Assembly: GCA_023101725.1 (NCBI GenBank)
Contig: JALJCO010013366.1
Location: 62,001 to 126,000, forward strand
Length of the DNA: 64,000 bases
Origin: Atherinomorus stipes
Taxonomy: Eukaryota > Chordata > Actinopteri > Atheriniformes > Atherinidae
Reading direction: 5' to 3'
This document shows positions 36,175-49,285 of the stretch, piece by piece. Numbering within the stretch: the first letter of the stretch is position 1; each line of letters begins with the position of its first letter. Position numbers and translations under genes: made by a program. The notes under the pieces are model-generated. The model did no database searches. It was not told where the DNA came from and saw nothing but the letters and a program-made list of their open reading frames with translations.

Positions 36175-38236
36175 TAATTTCTATAGCTGGGTTATGTTCT
36201 TCTTTTAGGATTTCTGTGAAAATCTGATGATTTTTTCAGGCTATTTTTATAAAGAAAAATGTAGAACACTAAAAAGATAACATACTTTATCACTCCATTA
36301 CAAATGAAATACAACTTTATTATAAAGATATAAAGTGTATATTATACTTTCATTACTTGGAGACTGCTCACATGTGACCTGAAAAGTCATCAACTTCTGC
36401 AAGTTCCTCTTGAGATGCCACAAAGGAGTGTTACAATCAGTCATATGTATTGGCTTGTTTTTCCTTCAGATGTTGTTTTCTTAATTCTGATGATGATGAT
36501 GATAATGATTGCTAGGCTGTTGTTTGTACACCTGTGTGCATTGGGAAGCTCCTCTGAAACTAATTACAAGCAATGGTTAATGGCATCATTAATTATTCAG
36601 AAACTGCTCTGTTTACTGGCTCTTAATGAATACTTGTCTAACAAGAGGAAAACAACCTTGCAGTGAAAAATAAGAGGAATTAAACTTTTATTTCAACTTT
36701 GTCAGCATAACTTGTAAACAAAATGTTTAGAATGCAATGTTGGTATTGTTTCGATAGATGGCAAAAACATATGTGATGTACTGTAGATGAGGAATTTCAC
36801 AGACCGTTCAAAGTTTTCTATCCATCCCTTGTCTAGAACCACAAATTCTAAGAGGCTGAGGCCAATTCTAGCGGTGGCTTCTGGGCGAGAGGCAGGATAC
36901 ACCCTGAACAGTTCACCGGTCTATCATAAGGCACAGGGCCTATTACAGTATACCAGTACTTACAATTACTTCTTCAAACACTCTTTCAAAGAGTGGTGAA
37001 CTCTTCTTTTCTTTAACTTTGAAAACTAAGACTTTACTGTATATTAAATTGGCATTTTTAAATACTGGGATTATTTCCTCTTTATTTCCCTATAGAAATG
37101 TATGTAAATGTTTAGCCCTTTCACAGGAAGTTGTTTCATCTGTTCCCGACATCATCTTCACATGATTATTTACTTCTTAGCATATTGTCATTGCCATGGC
37201 TATATCTGCTGGCAACAGAACAGTACACTCATTTCAACCTTGGTTAGAACATGAACTACATTTACAATGCATCAGTTTACAAAATGTTATGACTGAAATG
37301 GTGTCCAGCTCATATTTTTCGTCCAGTCTGCATTTACAGATAAACCTACAGGTTATGAATTTGCGGTATGATAAGTTAAATCTGCAGTAGATCTATACCT
37401 TCAATGCTTTTGCTGTTATTCTACACAATTAGAGCTCAACCATGACCAAACAAAACTCCCCTCTTCAGTCTGCGACGTCAGCAGTTACAGTAAACCTGTC
37501 TTTCACTGTAATTGTTTAATACACCCTCCTCCCCAGTCATCATTCTCTGGGCTATGCAAAGACCTGACATTTGCACTGCGCTGTTTCATATTACATGCCT
37601 GGCATTTAAAATGAAATGATAATGCTTGTGAGGAATTTTGTTTGTGTTGCGCAAAAACTGTTGTTGGAAGGTCATAGCAGTACAAAAAGATGGACAAGGG
37701 GAACAGATCAGAAAGAAATAGAAAATCACTGTAGAGGTATCAAATCGTGCAAACTGACCAAAAGTATATCAACATGGTTGCAAAAAAAGACTTAAAATTA
37801 GCACAAACAATGGCTCTGCTCTCAGCATGGTGCCTTGTTTCAGTGGTAGAAAGTTGGAGTCTTTACTGGGACTTGTTTGTAACATGAGAAAATAAAAATG
37901 GTTTCCCTGCCCACAATGTTTCTTTGAAAGATTCCAAAACAATGTTTTATTCAACTTCATCAATTCTTACACATTTGGTGTAAAGCCCAATCAATTTTTG
38001 CCAATGAGCACACAAAGCACTTAGCTGAATGGATTGCTGATGCCTATCAGTCTTTACACTGAGGACCAACTAATGTTGCTTATTTACCACTAGAGGGAAG
38101 CAGTTTGTAGTCTGACTCTTGTCTGAGTAGGAGACTGTGGGGATTATAAAGTATAGGACAGGTAGAAGCACACAAATAAGGTACAAAAAAAAGAACAGAT
38201 CAAGACACACATACACACATATACACAGTATATGCT
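35578..38236. other. Intergenic, with a poly-T run and a repeat fragment
   Basis: Contains a T-run of about 31 at 36139-36169 and the fragment at 36815-36935 listed separately. The 177-codon plus-strand frame at 35675-36208 ends in the T-run and resembles no protein, so I treat it as chance. Confidence 0.45.
36815..36935. repeat. Dispersed fish repeat, copy 2 (truncated)
   Basis: Carries GGGCGAGAGGCAGGATACAC and GAACAGTTCACCGGTCTATC, matching the central blocks of the repeat at 24354-24612. The outer parts are missing or diverged. Confidence 0.6.
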
Positions 38237-38450
38237 GTTATGATCCCCAACAGGAAATTAAGGCTCTACATTTTATCCATCTCTGAATCAGAAAGCAGTG
38301 AGCTGCTACTTAAAGCACCCAGGGAGCAGTTGGTGGATATAAGGACTTTGCTCAGGGACCCACAGTGGTTTGCCTGTGCTGTGTCGAGGACTCGAATCCG
38401 GGTCTGCCGTGCCAAGGCCCACGACATTGCCACTAGGCCACCACCCTCAA
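38237..38450 (-). repeat. tRNA-derived SINE
   Basis: Read on the minus strand it starts with a tRNA-like head: an A-box-like TGGCCTAGTGG (38430-38440) and a B-box GGATTCGAGTCC (38388-38399) at the spacing of an RNA polymerase III promoter. A non-tRNA body follows (GTGGGTCCCTGAGCAAAGTC, CAACTGCTCCCTGGGTGC), then a tail near GTTGGGGATCATAACAG. The head is too diverged to be a working tRNA gene. The body resembles SINEs common in spiny-rayed fishes. Confidence 0.8.
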
Positions 38451-40135
38451 CAAATAACAGATATCCCCTTAGCAGATTAGGCAAAAATGAAAAAGTAATT
38501 GTGCAGATTTTTGTTTGTTTTGTTTTATTTCGAAACATTTGGTGTGACAAACACAAGAAATTGAAGAAACTTGAAGAAGATTGAAGAAACTGAGAAGAAT
38601 AAACGATACAATACTCAGCATAAAACAATAATAATAAAAAAAAACCTGTTTACAGTTACAGGGAAAAACATTTGAACACAAAAAGAGATTATAATTTCCT
38701 GATACTGCAGGTGTAAAAATGACAGAAAAGGCCTTATATCCTTTAACTTTTATAGTGAAGTGCAATTGTAAATATTTTACTGTTAGCCAGCATCAGATTT
38801 TAGAAGATTTACAGGAGACTACATATTCACCATATTCACGTCTACTGCAGATGTTAGCGTATTCATTTTAAAAACAATGACATGTGTTACACATAAAAAA
38901 GGAAAAAGGTTATTTACAAATGGGGTGTGAACATTGAACACTTTCCACCTAATACCCAAGATATTAACAATATTGTGAAAATATTATGTGAAACACTTTG
39001 TTTAAATTTTATGCACGAGAAGTGCTACATAGATAAAGTTATAGTAATAATTGTTATGGGCCTTTAAATGTCAAGTAAAATGCAAAATATTGATCTCCAG
39101 TGTTTCTGACATCAAGGAAATAGCAGAAAATAGTGTAATTGTTTGCCTTTTATTTCCCATGCTTTCTCTGTTAGATTATAGCATGATTTCTGAAGAGGTT
39201 ATAAAACATCTTAACAGGATTTGTCAACCAAGTTTTCTTCACATCTGTGGACCTGTGCACTGGAATATGTACCACCATATTGCCATATATCATTGCTTTA
39301 CAAAACAATGTAAGACCAATAATTTTTCTGTTGTCATGTCTGTCACATGTTTTAATGCGATATTAACTTCACGGCTCCTATATGTGTAAAAAAAATAAAT
39401 AAATAAATTCATATTTCATAGTTTTCTCTTAATTAAACTTTTTAAAGTTGTCATTGTGGTATGTTTTGCTAAGTTCTGCAGTTATTAAATCTAATTTGTA
39501 CCTTAGTTGAAGCAAAATATGCATCACATGCACACAACTTAAGAACTATGAATCTTTATATTGTCTCCTTATATGTTTTTATTAAATTTTTCCATTGTTT
39601 ACCAGCCCGCTATAAGGTTATCTAAAATCATTTTACTAATTCTTTTTTGCTAAGAATGTCTGTACAAGAACAGAGGTGTTTTTCCAATTAGGTATATGAA
39701 AATAAACTTGCAGAAATGTTTTGGTCCATCCATCCTCCCTCCCTCCATGGTTTATCCATGAGGTGGGTCCTGGAGAGGTGGCGTAAACTGAGAGACCCAG
39801 ACTATCCTCTTCCCGGCCACTTCTTCAAGGTCCTCATGGAGGAGCCAGAGGCATCCCCAAGCTAATTGAGGGACATAGGAAGTGCCCAGCCACTCTGCGG
39901 AGGAAACTCTGGGACATGGTTTACTTTATGATAAACAAAATATTTTCTGGTATTAGATAAAAACATTTTACTATGAACTTAAAAAGAAAAATCTGAGACT
40001 AATTAAACTGAATTAGCTATATTTTAATTCATTTATTAGTTTAGTAACCAGTTGACGGTAGTAAATTGCCAAAAATATTTTGAGGCGTAGGAACCTTTGT
40101 TCAACGTGAAGAACAGTTTGTAGTGGCGGACCAAC
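38451..40135. other. Intergenic upstream of second diablo
   Basis: AT-rich. A segment at about 39724-39925 (CCATCCATCCTCCCTCC then GGTGGGTCCTGGAGAGGTGG) looks like a fragment of an old LINE, but I cannot name it. The final 100 bases before 40136 should hold the diablo promoter and 5' UTR. Confidence 0.4.
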
Positions 40136-42946
40136 ATGGCCGCGCTCTGGAGAGCAGTAGCGCACTTCAATTTCGTTAGGTAGGATGTAAACAATTAAAT
40201 AACACTGACATAGTTGTTTGATATATCCCTTGAAATTGCAGTGGTAACATTTTCTAAGTGAAATCATTTTGATAAACGCAATTAAAAGACGCAGCATGTT
40301 TGCATTTTAAGTTATTCTAAAACTGTTCAGCCAAGCTGACAGAGAAATACAAACAACTACATATTTGCCAAATGTAGTTTTCTCTCGGTCTACTCTGAAT
40401 TTTGCGGCAGCATGTTAAGATTTACCAGTTCGATTTGACCCGAAAGTATGTTTTTCTTCTGTCCAGGAGTTCAGCTCGTATTCTGGTCAGCAGGAGACCT
40501 GCAGTCCGTAGACTGAACAGATGGACAAATGTTTTGTTCTCGGGTTTGGCGTCTGTAGCCGCCGGCGGTGGTCTGTGTGCTGTACCTTTCAAAGAGGTGA
40601 GTTCATCCCTTGACGGAGTCTACAAACCTGTTTTAAAATCATGGCATCTTGTAAAATGACGGCATTTTTATCCGCTGCAGGTTGAAAGCCTCTCTCACGA
40701 CTCCCTGATCAGACGAGCCGCCTCTCTGGTGACGGACAGCTCGAGCACTTTTCTCTCACAAACCACTTTGGCTCTCATAGATGTCCTCACAGAGTACTCC
40801 AAGGTATGTCTTTGGCTTATAAACGTTCCTCCCGGATCTTACGGTTGCCAAATATTACTTAAAGAAGTCATGATGAATGACTTCCATGATTGTTTTGTCT
40901 TTTTTAAAGGTCCCTCTCCCCTCATTATTACTCAGCTTGGAGAGGGAAGTTTGGAGCTTGTGCTTTACTTGTTGACCACTTTTGGTCCAACTTAATGTAT
41001 GCATACAAGTCATTTGACTTCACAACCACAATTTCCGGAAGTGTTAACCTCATTTAAAAAGATTTTATTGCTATATTACTATTTTAAGTAGATTCATTTT
41101 TAAAGTCTGTTTTTTTTTTTTTTTTTTTTTTTTTTACTACAGCTGTAATAAAACATAAATCACGTGCTACTTGACATGCTGAAAAACCATTCACCAACCC
41201 AACTGTTTGCAAGTTAGATAACTAATTGCTAGAAATGTTTTAATTATGAAGTTATCGGTTGATACTGTTTTTTTCCTTACTGTTTTAGGTTTTTTTTGCC
41301 AGTGATACAATGAAATGTAAAGTATATAGCTGAGTAGTAGTATTTTCCTTCACCACATGACTTTTTAGTATTTTTATACAAATGAAAAAAAAAACAAACA
41401 AGGTTTTTTCTTTGTATTTTGCATACAAAGATGTGAAGAAAAAAAAAGAGTACCTTCAAAGACATGATTGTTACTAATCATTGCCAATAAATGACTTTAA
41501 TGCTTAAATGGCTCATGAAAAAATAAATATAAATAAATGAATTTTTTCAGTTACAGGGTAACATTAGGATAATACTGATTTAAGATTGAAATATGTTTGC
41601 ATCCTTACAAATTACGTCCACATCCTGACACAGTTAACAGCATGTAATGTAAACACACCAGATAGTGTGACTTTGGTCATTATGTTTTCTCCTTAATAAC
41701 ATCAGAAACAGACTGATATTGACAACAACTTGCTTTTTAAGCTAGCATATAAAGTTTAATTTAATTCAGCACCAGACAGTCCATGGAGCCATTAGGGGAG
41801 CTTGTGTTAGTCCATAAATCCAACCGAACACTGGTACAGTTTTCCGTTCTAACACAGTAGGAATAAACAGGAATGATTAACAGTCTTTTTTTTTTCCCAA
41901 TGATGCAACATTTCTTTGCAGCTCTCTTCAAAAAGCATTTAAAAAAATGCTTTAACAGTATAAGATCTTCTTTTTTTGCGTCTCTGCCTCCAACCCTGGT
42001 CTTTGCTTTTGAATTTAGTCAAGTCGAGAATTTAAACTGTATGTCTGTCCTGTGCTTTCTAATAGGCTGTTCACACACTCATTGCCCTACAAAGACGTTA
42101 TCTGGCCTCTCTTGGGAAGCTAACTCCAGCAGAAGAGGATTCAATCTGGCAGATCATCATTGGCCAGCGTGCAAAGGTCAGCTTCTTTTCTAATAAAATT
42201 ACTTCAGGACTTCAATTTTATTTATTTAGTTAATGATGATAACATGTAGACCCTGCAATAAAACTGGCACTTGTAGATCTGTTTCTGTGCAACCTTTTTT
42301 TTTTGTTTGTTTGTTTAATAAATTCCTGACAGGTTGATGACATACAAGATGAATGTAAGCGCTTTGAGTCGACCTGGGTCACGGCAGTGAAGTTGTGTGA
42401 GATGGCGGCAGAGGCATCGTATATGTCAGGTGTGTAAAAGATATTGTGTTGTGTGTTGTTGAGGCATGTTTTCTCAGGTCCTTTGTTATGAAGAGTAAAA
42501 GTTTTCAGCAGTAGGCCTCCTGACATCTCCCCTGTTCTTGCCGGTTCCTTCTTTTCTGCTGTCAACATTGCACTTTGGGTCGTGTGTGGATCATTTGCAG
42601 CCGTTCAAAAGATCTTTGAGTTAATCAAAATGGAGACGCACAAGACAGCCTGCTTAATGACAACGTCTTATATCTGAAATTAAGGTGCTGTGAGTTCAAC
42701 CTCTAAACTTTGTGTTTGCATGATTGTGTGTTTTCAGGAGCAGAGCATGCATCCATCACGGTGAGGACAAACATTCAGCTGGCCCAGTCACAGGTGGAGG
42801 AGGCCCAGAAACTTTCGCTGGATGCAGATAAGAAGCTGGCTGAGACTAAAGTGATGGAGGTTGAAAGGATGGCTCAGTATGCTGCCTCCTTAGAAAGTGG
42901 TGGTGATGAAGAGGAAGTTCCAGAAGCTTATCTAAGAGAGGACTGA
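40136..42946 (+). CDS. diablo: diablo (Smac) with AVPF IAP-binding motif, 6 exons
   Basis: Mitochondrial pro-apoptotic IAP antagonist. Exons: 40136-40179, 40467-40596, 40681-40803, 42066-42176, 42333-42429, 42738-42946. They total 714 nt (237 aa, human 239), with good GT..AG sites and continuous frame. The start ATG in CCAACATGGCC is a good Kozak context. Residues 1-52 form a basic presequence ([13 protein letters not shown]). GGGLC then precedes Ala53-Val-Pro-Phe, the expected mature N-terminus, matching the LCAVPI arrangement of human. The body has [51 protein letters not shown] and ends EAYLRED. It is closer to mammalian DIABLO than the 29-kb copy and is the likely functional orthologue. 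Exon phases match the 29-kb copy throughout, showing duplication of an intron-containing gene. Confidence 0.95.
41108..41137. repeat. Poly-T run in diablo intron 3
   Basis: About 30 consecutive T. Could be the tail of an inserted retroelement read in reverse, but no element body is recognisable beside it. Confidence 0.8.
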
Positions 42947-45900
42947 AACCAGTATTTACATGTATCCAAATTCATCAACTTCTAAACTGTCTTGTTTTTT
43001 ATGTGGTGTTGACTCATTCATAAATCAGTTCAACTCCAGATAAACCAGTAATAAAAAAAATCTATAATGTTGATCTTACTTAGAGGTGTTTGGTCATTTA
43101 AGATTATTTACTGGATTGAAGACTGCATTATTGTTGCACTGTGTCCTGCTCTGTGACTTGACCAACACTGGGTTTTGTCATACTGTGTCTTGTGTTCTGG
43201 ATGAAATATTAAAGGGACTCATGGGTTGCAATCCGTTTTGTGTCTCCAAAGCTCATTTTTGCAGTAATGCTGTGCTGATCCAAAAAACTGAAAGAAATTC
43301 AAAAATGGAGGGAAATCGATGTATTCACTTCACTTCATTGTTCAAGGGTGAAAGTTTAATGCGATGCTTTTCACATTGGGTCTGAATTTATTGTTATTGT
43401 GAACAGATGTTAAATATGAGATGCATCAGCGCCAACTATGTGAACAAAATATTCCCTGTGGTCATCTTGGGGAAAAACTCAGTTTTTCTTTAATGGCCAG
43501 AAGCCACTTTATAAACAGTAAACTGGACCACACAGCTGACTAACTCTGTCTTTGTGAGGTTCCACCTCACTCTGCCACGTTAATGTGCACTTTGATTGTT
43601 CTACATCATTGATACAACATGCAAAGATTAGGGCACCAAATTTCTGATTGATTTCCAAAAGGAGTAAATTTAATATTGACATTTCTTTAATATAAGCGAT
43701 CCCACCCTCCCTTTTTTCCCCTTTTACACGAAAAATGGAAAAAGGAATGGTGTGAAGTCAGAATCAGGGCCCCCCAGCGTGGGCAAAACTGTGCACCACA
43801 CCCTTTTGGCAAGTATCAACACTTGTAAACATAGCTTAGTCTCTCACTTTTTATTTGGAGCATTTTCAGTCATTGTTCCTATGAAAAGCTTCAAGTTCTG
43901 TTCATGTTTGTGTTCAAAGGTCTTCTGAGTGGCATGACAAAATCTTTAACGTGAAAATAATGAGGTAAATTGCTGGATTTTTATTTGTTTTGGAATATTC
44001 CTGATGTAAAAGCCATAACTATCTTTTAGTATTAGGTTTTATATTAGATTTTCTTTTCCTTGTTGTAATGTGCTGTTTGCTTCAAAACTTGATGGCATTT
44101 GATAGAATATATTTTCTGTGTCATTAAGATGTTCTCCATCTTACCAGCTGTAGTACAAGCCTGAACCTTTGATTGCATTATTAGCAATCCACAGTTCTTT
44201 GAAAAGTGTTTATGCTTCTCCAGACCTCAACTTGACTTCCACTTCCCGTTCGCAGTCATTTCTTAATTACTCGGCCTTGAGGGCATCAATTATCTTAATA
44301 TTCAGTGTTATGCAGCTGATTTGGAAGGAGGAGTCTGAGTTTTTATAAAGCTCTGAAATTTGTCACTTGTTCATTCCTAACAATTCAAAAACCTAATAAA
44401 GATCTGAGACTTCAGCACAAGTTACCAAAGAGGTGAAATCTGTAGGGATGCCAAAGACTTTGTAAAGTACTAATTTACCTTTTTCTCACTGTAAAATTGT
44501 ACAGAATATAAATAATACTCCAGTCTTGCAAAAAATATGCCCCATCTTTGATTTAATAAGTTTTTCAAAAATGTGTTAGTCTGACAATGATGTTTTTCTG
44601 CTAGTAATGTTTTTCACTCAGCAACTATACCTTCACAGCAAATTAGCCATGTCCTGGCTCTGTCCTGCGGAGCTTTTAGGCCGTTTCTCAGCTGCCCTCC
44701 CTGTCGTCACTTCATCTGCAGCACCACGTCTTTCCACACTGACACAGAGCAAGAAACAAGCCAGCACGCCTCTGGGCAGCATGAAGAACTGGATGAGTTG
44801 TTATATTTTTACGACAGGTTTTAAAATAGGAAACACTTCATTACTGGAAAACTACTTTCCAGCACGCAGCTGACTTGCGGGCAGCTGGTCAGCCTTGAAA
44901 ATGTGATTAATGCAGTGACCTCACATGCATGTGCAGCGTTTGCAGCTAGGTTTTACTTAGAACTAATTTTCTAACATAAACTTCTAATGTATAATTTTAT
45001 GCTCTCTGAAATAGCAGTTTTGCTGGGCTTTGAAAATAAAAGCTTTTTCCTTCATTTCTAATTTTATCTTTAAGCTTTATTCCAGCAGATGGCGATCTAA
45101 ATCCATTTCTGCACACTTGTGTTTGCTGAGTTTATTGCAGTATCATGAAGATTCTTGACACATTTATCTGTCATGACACATGCTTGTCATATTTCACCCT
45201 AATTAAATTATGTTTGTGTTGCTTTATTTGGTGTGGTGTGGAATGGTGTGGTAGCCCCAGATTGTTGGGGAAGTTAACATGTATTGTGACAATGCTGTAT
45301 ACGTGGTGCAAATATCTACATTTTCATGTATTGCTTTGTCTTTAAGCTAGCCTTAGCACAATTTTATTGTACAGGTGTGCATGACTTTTCATTAATTTGA
45401 ACTGAAAGCTATCATTTCTTTCTAATCTATATATCTCTCAATAAATGAGGTATTTGAACAAAAAAACAACAACAAATATATATGTACCTTACCTGCAAGT
45501 ACATTGCCAAATATGTCTTTTATAAAATCTGTCATTAATATGAGTGTGCTCCGTAACAGGTACACTGTCTTCATTGACTTTACATATACCTTCTAAAGGT
45601 CAGTATGTACTGTAAAGAGGTCATTTCAGAGGGAGCTCATTATGGAGAAGACTTACGCGGAGCAGCAAACACAAGTGTGTAGCGTCAGCAGTGAGGTGAC
45701 CTCTCCCTGATCTAGATGGCTAGGTTTTGGCAGGGGATGGGACTATGAGTGGGGGAAGGAAGCGGTGAAAGGTTTTGAGGTGTGCAAGGACTAGCTCACC
45801 AATGTGACTAGTGAGGAATGTTGTGTTTAACAAAGGCTGTTTTCACAGACTGTAAAACCAAATGTCCCAGACAGCTTGTGTGGATGTGCAACCACTGGTC

Positions 45901-47134
45901 ACAGGGGAGGTGGTGCCAATGCAGCTTCGCCATGGAGGAGCATTTCTGCAGCACAAAACCTCAAATGAGGTAACCGCAATTACAAAGGTCATGCACCATA
46001 AATGCTTTCAAACTATTAAGTGCCACAGGGTGGATTTGAGCATTTACACTGCATCATGTATATGTGTGCTAGCGGTGTGAAATATGGCCCACTGAAATAG
46101 TTTCACCCAAATCTAATGCTATGAGCACATTTAATGTTTGGTGGCAGGCAGCAAATAAGACATGAGAGACACCAACCTTCCTATTGCACCAACTTTACCG
46201 TTCTTATGTAAAGTGGTGATCCAGTAAGAGTGATTGATTGATGAAAAGGACAGCACCTTCACCTGGGGATTTATAGCACTTTGAGGGTATAAATAACCCA
46301 CCAGAGAGTAGAAAAGCAGGGGGTATAGTGTGGTGACATATCATGGGTCATGCTTTAATCACAGCAAAGCTGAGCTGCAGCGCTGGAGGAGGGAGGCTCC
46401 CTGCACAGTTCACATTTCCTGATGTAGACCTGGAGTGAGGACGTCACTGCAGAATGAAACCAGCAGCACAACTCGAGGGGGGACCACAATGAGACGAGCA
46501 TTCTTGCTTATCTTCAGTGAATAAATATGATGTCCGCCTAAAACTGCTGAGGGAGCAAGTTTATGAGCTCAAGCTTCAGTGCGTGATAATAACACTGTGC
46601 AGCATGCAGTGTGGGACTTCTGAATGAGCAAACTCTGTAATTATCTCAAAGAAAAGAACAATGCAAGAGTGTTTCATTACCACTTTGTTTTAGGATGGAG
46701 TAGTCGCATTGCGTCTGCATTGAAGCTTTTGGAAGCGTACGCTTTCAGCACTTTACTGGCATGTGATTGCTTTGTCCTTCACTAGATGTTCTCCTGGGGT
46801 TTACATTAACTTTTACCCTGACTTCCTTGTTTTTCCCACAGTTTTAGAATATAATACTGGTTACACATTGCCTAGGTAAAGTTATCACCAAATTCCAGCA
46901 CTGTTTTACAAAGCCTGCTTAATTGTAAAGAAAATGACAACAGTTCATCACCACATTAATCTTTATTGCAAAATCTTAAACTTTTATACAGTCTGATAGA
47001 TAATTATTTGTCATAATGTCATTAGGAGATAAAATCAACTTTAAGATGTCCTGAATCTCCTCTCCTTGTATTGCAAGAGCCCTTTCCAAAGTGTAATGTG
47101 AAAACATTACACTTTGAAAGTATATACAGATATA
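42947..47134. other. Intergenic, no gene seen
   Basis: Begins with the diablo 3' UTR; AATAAA at 43050-43055 is a good polyadenylation signal about 105 nt past the stop. A diverged repeat at about 43840-43960 resembles 16690-16800. The remaining frames (for example 44607-44873 and 45862-46080) look like chance. Confidence 0.5.
43050..43055 (+). promoter_or_regulatory. Polyadenylation signal of second diablo
   Basis: AATAAA about 105 nt after the stop codon, followed by an A-rich stretch and TG-rich sequence. Gives a short 3' UTR. Confidence 0.55.
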
Positions 47135-47399
47135 CAGTTGTATGAAAAAGTGTTTGCCCCCTTCCTGATTTCTTACTTTTTTGTTGCATGTTTGCCACAC
47201 TTAAATGTTTCAGATCATCAAACAAACTTAAATGTGAGACAAAGATAACACAAGTAAACAGAAGATGCAGTTTTTAACTTAAGATTTGTATTAGTAAAGG
47301 GGGTAAAAATCCAAACCTCCATGGCCCTTTGTGAAAAAGTGATTGCCCCCGTGTTAAAACATAAATTAACTGTGGTTTATTTTGTTGTTTATTTTATAC

Positions 47400-47660
47400 G
47401 ATCTCCTTAATAAGAAAACAAAAGGAGCGAAAAAAAAAGAGCCAAAAACTCAAAAGTAGAATAGGAAACCAAAGAAAAAAGGAAAAAAAGAAAAAAAAAA
47501 AATAAAAAAGCCAAAAATAAAGGATCAGAAAGAGAGTACCAAAGGGAAAAGAGGGAACCTGGGGCAGCGAAAAAAAAAAAGGAGGATAAGAGAAAAAAAA
47601 AAAAAAGCCAAAAAAGGGAGAAGAAGAAAAAACAAACTAAAAGAAAAAAAACCCAGTCCC
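47400..47660. repeat. Purine-rich low-complexity tract
   Basis: About 260 bp, overwhelmingly A and G on the plus strand, with several A-runs of 10-14. It lies inside the Tc1 element between the left arm and the transposase remnant, where an intact relative has none. Confidence 0.8.
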
Positions 47661-48534
47661 CGGAGGAAGAAAGGAGAAATTTGAAATAACAAAATCATAA
47701 ACAACATTACAGCTTTCCAGCGCTGCCTTGTGGACGTGACGTCAAATGACGCTACATCCGCAGTTTTGATACAGGAAGACAACGGTCGCGGTAAATTCAA
47801 ACACTGTAAGCGATAGTTATGGATTCTTCTGCCAACGATATAGATCAACTGAAAGACCACTAAAAAGTGTAACTACGAAGAAAAAGGTGAGTAAACACCA
47901 TTATAGCTTTAGTTTGTGCACACTCCCGTGACGGCTTGGCTCGTGGCTGCAGTTACCTGAAGCGCCAGTCGTGAATTTCGTTTCTTAATCTTGCCTCAAG
48001 TCCCTTTAAGGTCAGTGTTCATGACTCCACCATAAGAAAGAGACTGGGCAAAAATGGCCTGCATGGCAGAGTTCCAAGACCAAAACCACTGCTGAGCAAA
48101 AAGAACATAAAGGCTTGACTTAGTTTTGCCAGAAAGCATCTTGATGATCCCCAAGACTTTTGGAAAAATACTCTGTGGACTGACGAGACAAAAGTTGAAC
48201 TTTTTGGAAGGTGTATGTCCCATTACATCTGGCGTAAAAGTAACATGGCATTTCAGAAAAGGAACCAACAGTAAAATATGGTGGTGGTAGTTTGATGGTC
48301 TGGGGCTGTTTTTCTGCTTCAGGACCTGGAAGACTTGCTGTGGTAAATGGAACCATGAATTCTGCTGTCTACCAAAAAATCCAGAAGGAGAATGTACGGC
48401 CATCTGTTCATGACCTCAAACTGAAGCACACTTTGGTTCTGCAGCAGGACAATGATCCAAAACACGCCAGCAAGTCCACCTCTGAATGGCTTAAGATAAA
48501 CAAAATGAAGACTTTGGAGTGGCCAGGTCACTGC

Positions 48535-48975
48535 CTTCCATTTGAGCTCGGAAGTCGGAAATTCCCAGTTCCGAGTAGGAAGTTTCAACTGGAACGCCCC
48601 CCTGAAGTCGGATTTCCCACTCGGAAAGTCGGACAACTCTCACAGCTCCGAGTTCAGATTTAAAGATGTCCGCGCCCAGTGTTAGCAGTTTTAGAAGCTC
48701 CTGTAATGTTACATTTATTTACACTTCTTACTAATATTTTGTTGCATTAAATCAGTCATACACCTAGTTTTGGTTTATACAGATAAAGGGGGAAGCTGCA
48801 GTCATGTTATTCACATTTTTCATGTGGTATATGTTAACTACAATGCCAGCTGTGCTAACAACGGCTAATAGTAATAGCCTTAGCAAACACATTGTTTTGC
48901 TAGGCTGCTAACTGGTTTTTCGACCAGGGAGCTGGAACGAAAGTTGGTCGGGTGTGACGTCACCCCCGACCAACC
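48535..48975. mobile_element. Unidentified insertion replacing part of the Tc1 transposase
   Basis: Transposase similarity stops at ACTTTGGAGTGGCC and is followed by a palindromic-looking GAGCTCGGAAGTCGGAAATTC / GGAAGTCGGATTTCC-type region, then 300 bp of unrelated sequence ending near GTGACGTCACCCCCGACC. Transposase similarity then resumes. It is probably a non-autonomous element, but terminal repeats and target duplications were not clear, so boundaries are approximate. Confidence 0.5.
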
Positions 48976-49285
48976 CCCATTCCTCCTCAGCGCTGTAGAA
49001 GACTCATTGCCAGTTATCACAAACGCTTGATTGCTGTTGTTGCTGCTAAGAGTGGCCCGACCAGTTATTAGGTTAAGGGGGGCAATCACTTTTTCACACA
49101 GGGCCATGTGGGTTTGTTTTTTTTTCCCCCTTAAAAATAAAATTCTCCATTTAACAACTGCATTTTGTGTTTACTTGTGTTATCTTTGTCTCAGATTTAA
49201 ATTTGTTTGATTATCTGAAACATTTAAGTGTGACTAACATGCAAAAATGTAAGAAATCAGGAAGGGGGCAAGCACTTTTTCACAA

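Noticed and set aside
35675..36208. 177-codon plus-strand frame
   Set aside because: Its end is translated poly-T and the rest has no family resemblance or exon signals; most likely chance in AT-rich DNA.
38385..38450. Possible tRNA gene on the minus strand
   Set aside because: A- and B-box-like motifs are present, but the acceptor stem does not pair convincingly and a SINE body follows directly, so it is a tRNA-derived SINE head.
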